Part shown: in pieces, positions 9,282 to 17,500 of the stretch
Layout: each line of letters opens with the position of its first letter
Numbering within the stretch: the first letter of the stretch is position 1
Assembly (NCBI GenBank): GCA_036939755.1
Contig: JALLAZ010000252.1
Span: 1 to 18,430, forward strand
From: Stephanodiscus triporus
Taxonomy: Eukaryota > Bacillariophyta > Thalassiosirophyceae > Thalassiosirales > Thalassiosiraceae
DNA: 18,430 nucleotides
Direction of reading: 5' to 3'
Made by a program: the position numbers and the translations under genes
Notes under the pieces: model-generated
What the model was told of the DNA's origin: nothing
The model's input: the letters and a program-made list of their open reading frames with translations, nothing else
Database searches by the model: none

Positions 9282-10090
9282 TACGCAAAGCCCCGCCCTA
9301 CGAAATTATTGACTCTGGCAACGTCCTCAACTACGTCAGTCGGGCATTGTGCCTCACATGCCGCCGGCTCCTCAAGCAAGACAATTGGCCTGATTGGCAA
9401 AGTTTGGAATACCTCCAGCTCGATCAATATGACGCCCAGGGTATGTTTGGTGACCCAGTTGCAATGTCTGAGGAGGACGCCATTTTTCACCTTTTCTGGA
9501 TGTATGCAATAAAGGCAGTCGACGGTCGCAAGAAAGCCCATTGCGTATGCGATGGTTCTACACGGTCAGGTATGGGTCGTATCCTTGCGGAAACTTATGC
9601 CAATTGTGTTGACCAAACCAGCTCCCATCTTTTCTATGCCATATGCGCAGCAGAGAATATGCTTATCTTCAGTGCCGACGTCTCCAATGCGTTTGCCGAA
9701 GCCCCACCCCCAAAGCAAGGCTTCTTCATTTGACCCAACAAGGTTTTTCACAAATGGTGGGTCCAACACAATAACACAAGAAACGCCCCCCCATCCCGGA
9801 TGGGTATGTTATCCCTATACTCTTGGTTATGCAAGGTCACCCTGAATCCCCCAGGCTATGGGAGAAAAATGCCGACTCTATCCTCCGCGAACTCGGGCTA
9901 GAGCCAACAGTGCATGAACCATGCCTCTATTCGAGTAACATCAACGGCACCCGCGTCCTGCTCAAAAGACAAGTCGCCGACTTTGCGATCGCTGCCCCTG
10001 ATGCTAAAACTGCTGACATCCTACTGGAAATGATCGACGACAAACTTAAAATCCCGGTTAAACATCAAGGCTACCTGGACAACTACACGT
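9282..10090 (+). pseudogene. copia reverse transcriptase, frameshifted and catalytically broken
   Basis: The RT_2-type domain reads 'LDQYDAQGMFGDPV', 'DGRKKAHCVCDGS' and 'SADVSNAFAEAPPP', keeping the first catalytic Asp (9677-9679). A TGA at 9731-9733 stands where an Arg codon is expected in 'GFFI-PNK', and the homology continues in the same frame behind it. The frame shifts again at the seven-C run 9786-9792, then reads 'VMQGHPESPRLWEK'. The usual double-Asp box is Ala-Asp here ('KRQVADFAIAAPD', Ala codon 9976-9978), so this copy cannot encode an active polymerase even if the frame were intact. Homology stops abruptly after 'GYLDNY' near 10088. Confidence 0.9.
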
Positions 10091-10528
10091 ACCCGGCACA
10101 TCGACATCAAGTATTTCTCCCTTTGTGAATGGATAGAACGCGATCTTATGCTCCTGGAACACATTGATACGTCGATCAACATGTCAGACCACATGACGAA
10201 AAGCCTCCAAACGACCCTCCTCCATCGCCATGCCGACTTCATCCTTGGTCACGTCCCGCCGGCGTATTCCCCTGTATACGACTCCATCATAGGGACGTAC
10301 ACCAATCATACTGTGGACATCAACCACTTTATCCCGCCCTCCTTCACTACCCCCACTACCGCAGCTGCTGCTCGCGTTCATGCTCGCATCTTGTCCGATT
10401 ACCAACACAATCCATGGCTTGGTCCTATTGCGCATGGGCAGTACAATCCACTCTTTTCTTCATCTTCACCATCTCTTTGTTCACGATATACGTTACATAG
10501 TGGATTGTGGGGGGGTGACAGTGGATAG
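10091..10528 (+). pseudogene. copia RNase H C-terminal remnant after internal deletion
   Basis: Directly behind the truncated RT, another frame reads 'RHIDIKYFSLCEWIERDL', the region just after the RNase H core of copia polyproteins, followed by 'HIDTSINMSDHMTK', the usual end motif. The thumb of the RT and almost all of RNase H are therefore missing; from the normal layout of these polyproteins I estimate a loss of around 0.8-0.9 kb. The distal part to the TAG at 10526 runs into the polypurine tract and LTR start. Confidence 0.85.
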
Positions 10529-10790
10529 GCTCGTAGATACGTAAACTAGCTTACTCTTTCTCCTATCCTCTCCATTCTGGGACGATGGGATTCTGAGAAC
10601 GGAATTATGGACGAGTGCGCTTGGGGTTGACTATATGCACCGCCGACGAATTTGTACTATCTCTTTTTCCGGATGGTGTTCTGACTTTTCTACCCCATTT
10701 TTGTATGAAATTCTAACTTTTTTAGGATTCCACTTGATACTCTGTGTTGAGCACTCTGCCTGCCTGAGGGCTCCCCCCCCATCCCCCCCA
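10509..10790 (+). repeat. Polypurine tract and probable copia 3' LTR
   Basis: Seven G residues (10509-10515, in a purine-rich context) are followed at 10516 by TGACAGTGG, the expected TG start of an LTR. The T-rich stretch near 10665-10730 and the 'GAGCACTCTGCCTGCC' segment fit LTR sequence. The end is set only roughly at the C-rich run near 10770-10790, since no 5' LTR survives in the window. Confidence 0.6.
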
Positions 10791-11084
10791 AATTTCTGAA
10801 CGGAGAGTGAATTAGGAATATGTAAAAATAATTATTCAAAACAGAAATTGTCTTCGACCAAAATATCCACGAATAAGATACGCATGATACTTAATGTATT
10901 CTCTCAAAATACATACAAAATCAAAGACAATATTTATTGTTGTAGATAGAGAACTTGGGGAGTAAACATTACCGTTGCCCTACAATAACTAAATTTCAGT
11001 TGGCAGGAGTGGAGAGAAACCAACACTTTTTTTCACCACCAAGAAATTATTTATTCTCATTCTTTGCTGACGGCAGGCAGAACG
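10791..11084 (+). other. AT-rich upstream region of the glycosyltransferase gene
   Basis: No gene is recognised. This AT-rich stretch should hold the promoter and 5' UTR of the downstream gene, which would place the decayed 3' LTR a few hundred bases upstream of its start. No specific element could be identified. Confidence 0.45.
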
Positions 11085-13030
11085 ATGGAAGAAGTTGGTC
11101 GCGGCGAAAACCTTCAAGGTGAAGGGGGAAATGCCTCACCATCCAATTCGAAGCCTGCTCGAATTCGTCTTCGCGGACATAGCTCGTCTGTCTCGTCATC
11201 ATCTTCTCTCGGTACGAGGGGATGGGCACAATCCACGAAAGGGCGTCATATCACCAATATTCATAAGATTAATGTGATCAATAATTTTGGAATGGATAGA
11301 GACAAACGCTCCAAGGAGCATATGGGTTGGCTTGTCTTGCGTATCGTGGTCGCACTGTTGATGATAGTTTGGTTTGTAGCACTGGTGTCGGTCGCGAGAG
11401 GAGCTGGTCTTCCACCCTCGTCTGACAATGCCAATCCGAAGGGTCAGTTGGTGAATTTGCCACGCTTCACCATAAAATCGAAGGATCAAGTTGCAAAGAA
11501 GAAAAACAACACAAGATTCCCGGACAACGACGCCATTGCTGCACTAAAAGCGTTGAAAATACCTACCAATCTTCCACATTCCATTTTCGAGTTATCCCTT
11601 TTCGGGAACACATCTCCGAACGACTTTCAGCTCTATACACCCCACGCTCCGTCATGCTCCGAGCCCCTTGACGCACACGAGGTTTCTTTCACTCTTGTGT
11701 CTCAACTTTCGAGTGATCGTTTGTGGATGATAAAACATCACTGCGAGCGATGGGGAGACAACCCCATGTCCATAGTTGTTTTCTCTGACAGGGAAGCCAC
11801 TGTTATCAAATCGGAACTGATTTCCATGGGATGTTCAAAAGAAAATCTAACACTTCAAACTGTCAAAAAAACTACATACGATCCGGATGGGACGGAATAT
11901 CCCGTGAATCTTCTTCGCAATTTGGCATTATCAGTAGTGAAGACGTCCCACATTGTATACGCCGATGTGGACTTTTGGCCTTCCTCCGACCTCCACTCCA
12001 TACTTTCCAAGGAAACCATAAAAGAGCAACTAGCTTCCGATAGTAAACTTGCAACAGTCATACCCGCATTTCAAATGGAGCGCCTGTGTAGAGAATATAG
12101 AGATTGTCGCGAAAATAATATTCCAAAGATGCCCAAACATAAAGAGGCGTTGTTGTGGTTGATCGGAAGGAGAGCGGCATCTGCATTTGACCCAACCAAT
12201 CCTGGAGGACACGGAAGCACAAAATATGTGACGTGGAAAGATCAGGAGACTGCAACATTTGTCGATTTGCCTTGCATCAAAAGCAATCGGTATGAACCGT
12301 ACTTGGTGGTGAGATATTGCAGTGAGTTGCCACCATTCCAGGAAGGATTTACAGGATACGGCAAGAACAAAATGACGGTGAGTTCCATGTCGAATTGAAC
12401 TTTTTTATTCTTGTTCTTCTTACCTTATTATTCTTGTTCTTCTTACCTTATCGTTATGCTGCAAAGTGGGCGATGCTACTCCGTAGGGTTGGCTACAAAT
12501 TTTCACAGATCGGTGGTGCATTCCTAGTCCATTATCCGCATTTAGACTCTAAATCCCGTGAAGAGTGGAACAAGAAACCAGAAGTTCTGGAGAAAAAATC
12601 CTCAAAATTTGCCAGTAAACTTATTAAGAAGAATGCCGACAAGATTGATTTGAGTCAATTCAAACGTGCCCGAGTAGATGCGTTGTTTTTGGACTTTAAG
12701 AGGTGGTTAAATGAAAATGTGGAGGATGAATCAAGAACTCCAAAGTGTCAAAATGTGAAGAATGATGATTATACTTTGTGGGTGCATCCATCTGAGAAGG
12801 AAGGAAATGACGGCGGAGAAGAAGGCGAAGAAGGCGATGACGATGGAGAAAATGATGAGGAAGGCGAGGGCGGCGCCGATAATGATTTACGTGAAAAGGA
12901 AATAATCGAGATTTTGGAGCCTTTTTCCGAGGAGGAAAGCAATGCCGACGGACAAGATAATGACGAAGGTGAAAATAACGGAGGAAATGTAGAGGGGGGC
13001 GAGAACAACGTCGATACTGATGTACTTTAA
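11085..13030 (+). CDS. Type II membrane glycosyltransferase, GT49/LARGE/B4GAT1-like
   Basis: Exons 11085-12377 and 12467-13030 give 618 residues. The intron has a GTGAGT donor and an AAAG acceptor in phase 0, joining 'YGKNKMT' to 'WAMLLRRVGY' and so rebuilding a continuous GT49 motif. The cytoplasmic N terminus is Ser-rich, followed by one membrane segment at about residues 82-103 and a lumenal stem. The catalytic region contains 'HIVYADVDFWPSSDL' with the DVD metal/nucleotide-sugar motif at 294-296, 'RYEPYLVVR' near 403-411, 'PFQEGFTGYGKNK' near 417-429 and 'FLVHYPHLDS' near 450. Known GT49 enzymes transfer GlcA or GlcNAc to glycans in the Golgi; the donor and acceptor here are unknown. The last 75 or so residues are Glu/Asp/Gly/Asn-rich, not part of the family fold. 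I start at ATG 11085 because the open frame's 11064 codon is TTG. Base composition is more AT-rich than FAD2 or the HECT gene. Confidence 0.87.
12378..12466 (+). other. Intron of the glycosyltransferase gene with a 23-bp tandem duplication
   Basis: The 89-nt intron contains two tandem copies of a pyrimidine-rich 23-mer (starting 12407 and 12430), so its polypyrimidine tract is doubled. Retention would add six codons and then a TGA (12396-12398), cutting off the C-terminal part of the catalytic domain. Confidence 0.88.
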
Positions 13031-13313
13031 GACGATGCCGAAGAATGAATTGAGTGATACGCGTCTTTTACACTTGTATCTTGCTTTGTAAAGATTACAA
13101 CCTTCCTCTGTGTGAGGGACAAATTGTGGTTTAACTACTCATAAAGTTGTGCATAAGTAGAGTATCAAGAGTAGTCTTACCAACAAATAACTCTAGAGAG
13201 TACTAATTATTCCTGCAAGAAAGAGCTCGGGACTAACAAAAATAGACTGCTATCTGTTGAAAGCAACCGATTCGAAGCATGCAGCTGCCTTGTATAAAAA
13301 ACTACGGAACTCT
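13031..13313. other. Short spacer between convergent genes
   Basis: The glycosyltransferase and HECT genes end tail to tail with 283 bases between their stops. The stretch is AT-rich and presumably holds both 3' ends; no other feature was found. Confidence 0.6.
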
Positions 13314-15964
13314 CTATTGTATGTCGAAGCCAGTGGCAGAGGTCGCAATCGAAACTTTCAACTTGTCTCTCAGTTCTTCTTTGGAGTCATACACTGGCAA
13401 ATCTAAACGGTTGAAGCAGGTACTGAAAAGAGGAGGACAACGAGTGCAGTTGTGGGTGCAAGGTGGTACAGTACCTTGGGCGACAATGCCCGATTTGTGA
13501 TGACAAAAAGACTCCAAGAGAGATTTTACTCACTGTGATCTGGGGTAAAAGGATTCTTCCTTCCTAATTCCATTGAGGCAAAATAAACGTATAGTGCCAT
13601 CATTGCCTTGCAAGACACTAAATCCTCTGGAGGGAACGCCACTAGTCCCAGTAACAAATTGTAACAGACGCGCCCTCGTCTCCTGATCGAATTCCTCACG
13701 TAGAACCTCCCAAAACCATTGACATGTCTTTGAATTCGCTCCCTCCTGTTGAAAGAGTCCCAGGTAACTGGTGTTTGCCATCCAATCGTCGATGTCTATA
13801 ACTGGAACGCCGCACATGAGCAACTCGAGCTCTTGGAAGTCGAATATCGTCAGTAATGATTCCGGTATAACATCGTAAAAGCCCAACAACAGCTCCGTCA
13901 GCTGCGGCTTCACGCGATCCATCAGGTGATACTTCAAATTCGCCTCCAAAAACTCTGGCAAATTTTGATTCGTCACGGGAACATCTTTTCCGCCCTCCAT
14001 CAACTCCACCACGCGATTCTCGCCGAGGGCGTTCTCGGTGAAGGTAAAGTCCACGCACAAATCATCCACGTTCTCGACCTCTAGAGAAGTCTTCAGCGAA
14101 TTGTAATATTCCTCATCCGGCAATTTCAGGTCTTCGAACATCACCGGCCATCCTAGAATATGCTTGTACATGTGTCTTACCATGTGCCCGGCAACCAGAT
14201 GGCCATCGAATAGCGCCTTTCCCATGACTCTTCCCAAAAAGCGAAAGTATATCAAGTGGTCCTCCGGACACGATATCTCGGAGGCGGGGTTGATGCGCAT
14301 GGCCATTTGATTGGAAGCGCTGGGCAACCATAGTCCCATGTCCGGGTTGAATATCTCCTCGGAAACCAGCTGGAACCATTCGCGCGCCAGACCACCGGCG
14401 TCGATGCCAATCTCCCCCATGAACTCGAAGCGCCAGTACTTCCGCAGGTCATCGCGGCCCAGGCTCATGACCGCCTCCATCGAGTCGCGCAACAGCGCCC
14501 ACCTCCGTACAATCAAGCGCACGTGACCGTCAGTCCACTTCGCGTGCAGCCTCTCCCTGCATATCTCCTGGAACCACGCCGCCTTCTCGTCGAAACTCCC
14601 CCGTTGGTGCGCCGCGGCGATTTCAGCGTACCCGACCACCTCTGGACCCACGCCCGAGGCGCACGCGACGGACGATTCGACGCTCGACTCGTTTGCGGGG
14701 ACCAAGGAGAGCGTTCCGGTCCTCATCCGCTTGTCGTTCCCCTCCAGGAACGTGATCTTCCTCGTGTACGCCGAGTGCCTGACGTCGAACCTGTCGTCCG
14801 GTCGCGGGTCGATGTCCCCGTCCTCGTTCATTCTCACCCAAACGAACCTCATGTCCTTCACGCGTATCGTGCGGGCCCATCCGTCCTTGATGGACTCGTA
14901 CTCCAACTGCACGGCGGGGGGGGGCTTCTTCCCGCCCTCGTCTTTGGCGGCGGGGTCGTCGTTGTTCCCCAATAGGGGCAATTGGAATCGCAGCGTCATC
15001 CCCGGACGCACATTGGGGGGGCAAGTCACTAAAACTCTCTGACCGTTCGCGATGAGGCTGAATGGTTGGTTCGGACGCACCCCGGGCGGGACCACCACAT
15101 CGTACGTTTGCATGAATTGCGACATCGGCGGGCCGGTGGGGGATCGATGCTCCTCGGGAGGTGGACGATCGAGGGACGTCAACGGGGACGACGGCGTCAG
15201 CACCGGGGGCAATATCCAGTTCATCCCGGCCTGCACATTCGCCGGACATGTGACCACTGTTGTGTTCGAGGTGGTGTGGCGTGCACATTCGAATTACCGT
15301 TCATCATGTTTAAGGTCGGCAAAAAAGGGGATGCGTGGAATACATCATACTCACTCATGTTCTGTCCTTCGATGTTCACCATGAACTGCATCCCCGGGAA
15401 TATCCCCGCAGGAACGGTCACCTGGTACTGCTGAGGCTGCATCTGCTCCTCCTCCCGGAAGGAATTCAACCTCGCGACGTCGTCGCTCATCCTAACGGCA
15501 CCTCCCCCCCCCTCCGCCCCCGGCAGCGCGCACGTCAGCACCGCCATCCCCAGCGCCTCCCTCCTCATCACGGGATCGGACATGGGTACCTGGATCCGGA
15601 GGTTATCCCCCCCCCGACTCTCGGCCGGACAACGAAGGGGGAACATGCAATGGCCGGCGACGACGTAGAATTCCTGCCCGGGACCGATATCGTGCGGGAT
15701 CTGGATTTGGTAGTCCTGGGTCGGGCCGGCGGGGTCCGGGGTGATCATGTAGGCCCCCGGATGGGAGATGACGGACGATGATGATGTCGCCGATGTCCCG
15801 GAGGACGTCGTCGCGGACTGGGACGACGCCGGGGGCGGGGCCGGGGGCGCGACCGCGGCATCCGTCCCCGTCCTCCGGCGATGATTGCCCGCGCGCGCGG
15901 CGGGGTAGGAGGCGAGCGTCGACGAGCCGGAATTTCCGTTGGACCTGGAGGAGGATGATCCCAT
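13314..15964 (-). CDS. HECT-domain E3 ubiquitin ligase, three exons
   Basis: Exons 15964-15355, 15256-13534 and 13422-13314 join to 813 residues. Both introns start GTGAGT and end CAG, and both junctions restore family sequence: 'GQNM|MVTCPANV' and 'YPRSH|TCFNRLDLP'. HECT ligases take ubiquitin from an E2 onto a cysteine and pass it to the substrate. The HECT domain covers about residues 458-813, with 'FEFMGEIGIDAGGLAREWF' at its start and catalytic Cys780 in 'HTCFNRLDLP'. The N terminus is 'MGSSSSRS', fitting N-myristoylation (Gly2, Ser6), then a Ser/Ala/Pro-rich linker. Three copies of a beta-rich repeat of pattern 'VPxGxxPGxxFxVxxxGQxxxVTCP' lie near residues 86-127, 181-220 and 255-297; they may bind substrate or membrane, but their function is unknown. 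No WW, C2 or RCC1 domain is obvious. The gene is convergent with the glycosyltransferase and its upstream side borders a retroelement. Confidence 0.94.
13423..13533 (-). other. HECT gene intron 2, directly before the catalytic-cysteine codons
   Basis: The 111-nt intron runs GTGAGTAAA to CTTTTCAG on the minus strand and splits the codon of His778 (CA|T). If retained, translation reads CAG and then TGA, with the stop lying inside the donor site itself, so the product would be the complete ligase minus the 35 or so residues carrying the catalytic Cys. Confidence 0.93.
15257..15354 (-). other. HECT gene intron 1
   Basis: The 98-nt intron runs GTGAGTATG to ACACAACAG on the minus strand. It splits the codon of Met204 (A|TG) inside the second N-terminal repeat. 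Unspliced reading stays open to a stop at 15221 and would drop the HECT domain. Confidence 0.9.
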
Positions 15965-16410
15965 AATTACTTCCAGGGTGGTCGGGACTTAACAGAGAGT
16001 GAGTTATTCAGTTCTTAGGCTGTGGGAGCAGCAGTTCTCCAGTAAGAATTCTTTAACTGACTCCTAGCTAATTAATCTATGCGAGTGTATGTAAGATAAT
16101 TGTGTGTGCAGGGGTCCTACACCCAAATACACCTCCAGGAAACAGTCTGCTCGCTAAAATCATCTGGCGAGCAGACTGAATGCCTCCAAGAGCCCTTGTT
16201 CAATAAGTCCAATCTAAGTCGGATGGACATCGACTCAAAAGGATTAGCCAGGGAGATGGCTCCGAACAGCGACTCCCAAAAACATGAGGAGGGTACCTTC
16301 TCAGTTGAGGGAAGAGTACCTCCACCACTTCTCATCTTGCCCACGTTGTCCCAACACTCATGGCTGCCTCGCCCGGCCGGACTGAGACCAAGGTCGACGG
16401 TGCCACTTTG
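15965..16410. other. HECT upstream region and terminal non-coding part of the DIRS-like element
   Basis: The first 100-150 bases upstream of the HECT start should hold its promoter. From about 16140 to 16410 the sequence appears to be non-coding tail of the DIRS-like element on the minus strand, because it directly follows the recombinase stop and contains a strong hairpin. The plus-strand open frame 16100-16468 has no domain and overlaps the recombinase end, so I do not call it. Confidence 0.5.
16143..16178. repeat. Perfect 12-bp inverted repeat with 12-nt loop
   Basis: CAGTCTGCTCGC at 16143-16154 is exactly complementary to GCGAGCAGACTG at 16167-16178. It lies downstream of the recombinase end on the minus strand, near where I expect the end of the retroelement. 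A role as element terminus, structured 3' UTR or transcription end is possible; the sequence alone does not decide. Confidence 0.75.
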
Positions 16411-17500
16411 TCAACAAGCCTTGGACGGACGGATGAGGGCTTGTTTCATATTCCTAACCTCTGAATAATTGTGGATCATAGATCGTTGAACCGTCCTCAC
16501 TCCATTTGCCCTATCAGTGGACCACCGACACTGAAGTTCTATATCATGTTTGTCCACCTTCATATTAGTGCATCTGGTTGTGAAGAATCAACGCCCTGAC
16601 CTCTGGATCCCGTATTCATCCCAGACACTGCACCCAGGGTCAATGAGAGAAGTCGTAGCTTGAATGATCTGTAGCTTCCTGAAGATATTGTCTTGATAAT
16701 TTGATGCCTTAGCTTGCGAACCGTCCAATCTCTGAAACGCCCAACCATCTTCAAATCCTTCCACTGCTAAATGACGTATAAAGCGTTGTGTCCAAGTGAA
16801 GAATTGAATTCCAGAGCGGGTTGTACCCACTATAGGGATCATATAGCAGTCAAGAACACTGTGACGAGCCTTAAACCGTCCAACGATTGGCCAGGAGACT
16901 GCCGTTTCATCGTCGGAAGCCTCACAATAAGCTACATCGTATTGAAGGGCGGCTAGGTTGGTCCAGACAACTTCAAAGCCTCGCATCCCACCGAGGGACG
17001 ATACCAAGAGAAACATACAGGCACAAACTGAGGAGAGTGGCATATGGAGGTGCATTGCATCCCATTCCTTCTGGTACATCTGAACCAGGGCGAGAAGAAC
17101 TTCAATAGTGTAGGCTCGATCCTGGCTCACCACATCCCCCATTCGTGCACAAATTCCAGTTTCGAAGTGCTGATACCATCTTCCCTCAGATGGACATGTT
17201 GTAGCAACGAATCGACCCTTTACGGATCCGGCAGATAAGGTCAAGTCATCCCCACTCGAAGGAGAGGATTCCCAGAGCACAGTTAGGGTGGCCTGTGCCT
17301 TTCGGGCAGTCCCATACTTGACAGTTGCCCCAGACCTCCCTTTCTCCATGGTACGCATTAAAACCATAATCGTGGCATCCATCCCGAGGTGATTATATAA
17401 GGGCCACGGTCCTAGTACTGGCATGGGTTGATATGCAAACATGCTTCCATACCTTGCCATATTATGGACCTCCCGAACCCTGCTTTCCAAAGACCTTCCC
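16411..17500 (-). pseudogene. DIRS-like tyrosine recombinase with in-frame stop
   Basis: From about 17500 this frame reads 'REVHNMARYGSMFAYQP', then 'EGRWYQHFETGICARMGD', 'QDRAYTIEVLLAL' and 'LGGMRGFEVVWT', where the Arg (codon 16981-16983) sits at the position of the first catalytic Arg of the family. It continues through 'FKARHSVLDCYMIPI' and 'GIQRSGR', where TGA (16588-16590) interrupts it at a position normally occupied by Arg. Homology continues in the same frame for about 58 codons ('CRWSTDRANG', 'SMIHNYSEVRNM') to a TGA at 16411-16413; the Tyr at 16465-16467 is the best candidate for the nucleophile. The family cuts and joins circular cDNA into the genome. This copy would lack the nucleophile unless the stop is read through. 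Confidence 0.85.

Larger units (their letters stand above)
6942..10790 (+). mobile_element. Degenerate Ty1/copia retrotransposon (CoDi-like), 5'-truncated
   Basis: In order the region encodes a retroviral-type aspartic protease, integrase, a PDZ-like module, part of a reverse transcriptase and the very end of RNase H, followed by a polypurine tract and a probable 3' LTR. Integrase before reverse transcriptase is the Ty1/copia order. Gag and the 5' LTR are missing: recognisable homology starts near 6942, directly after an in-frame stop. At least three frameshifts, a nonsense codon, a substituted RT aspartate and an internal deletion make it non-functional. The 5' boundary lies beside AT-rich DNA and the 190-bp tandem units. 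The 3' LTR end is not fixed because there is no second LTR to compare. Confidence 0.92.

Noticed and set aside
11064..11084. Glycosyltransferase start at 11064
   Set aside because: That codon is TTG; the first ATG is at 11085.
13279..13500. Plus-strand frame of 73 codons
   Set aside because: It is antisense to the last HECT exon and intron 2, which are well supported, and it has no features of its own.
16100..16468. Plus-strand frame of 122 codons
   Set aside because: No domain; it overlaps the antisense end of the recombinase and the hairpin.
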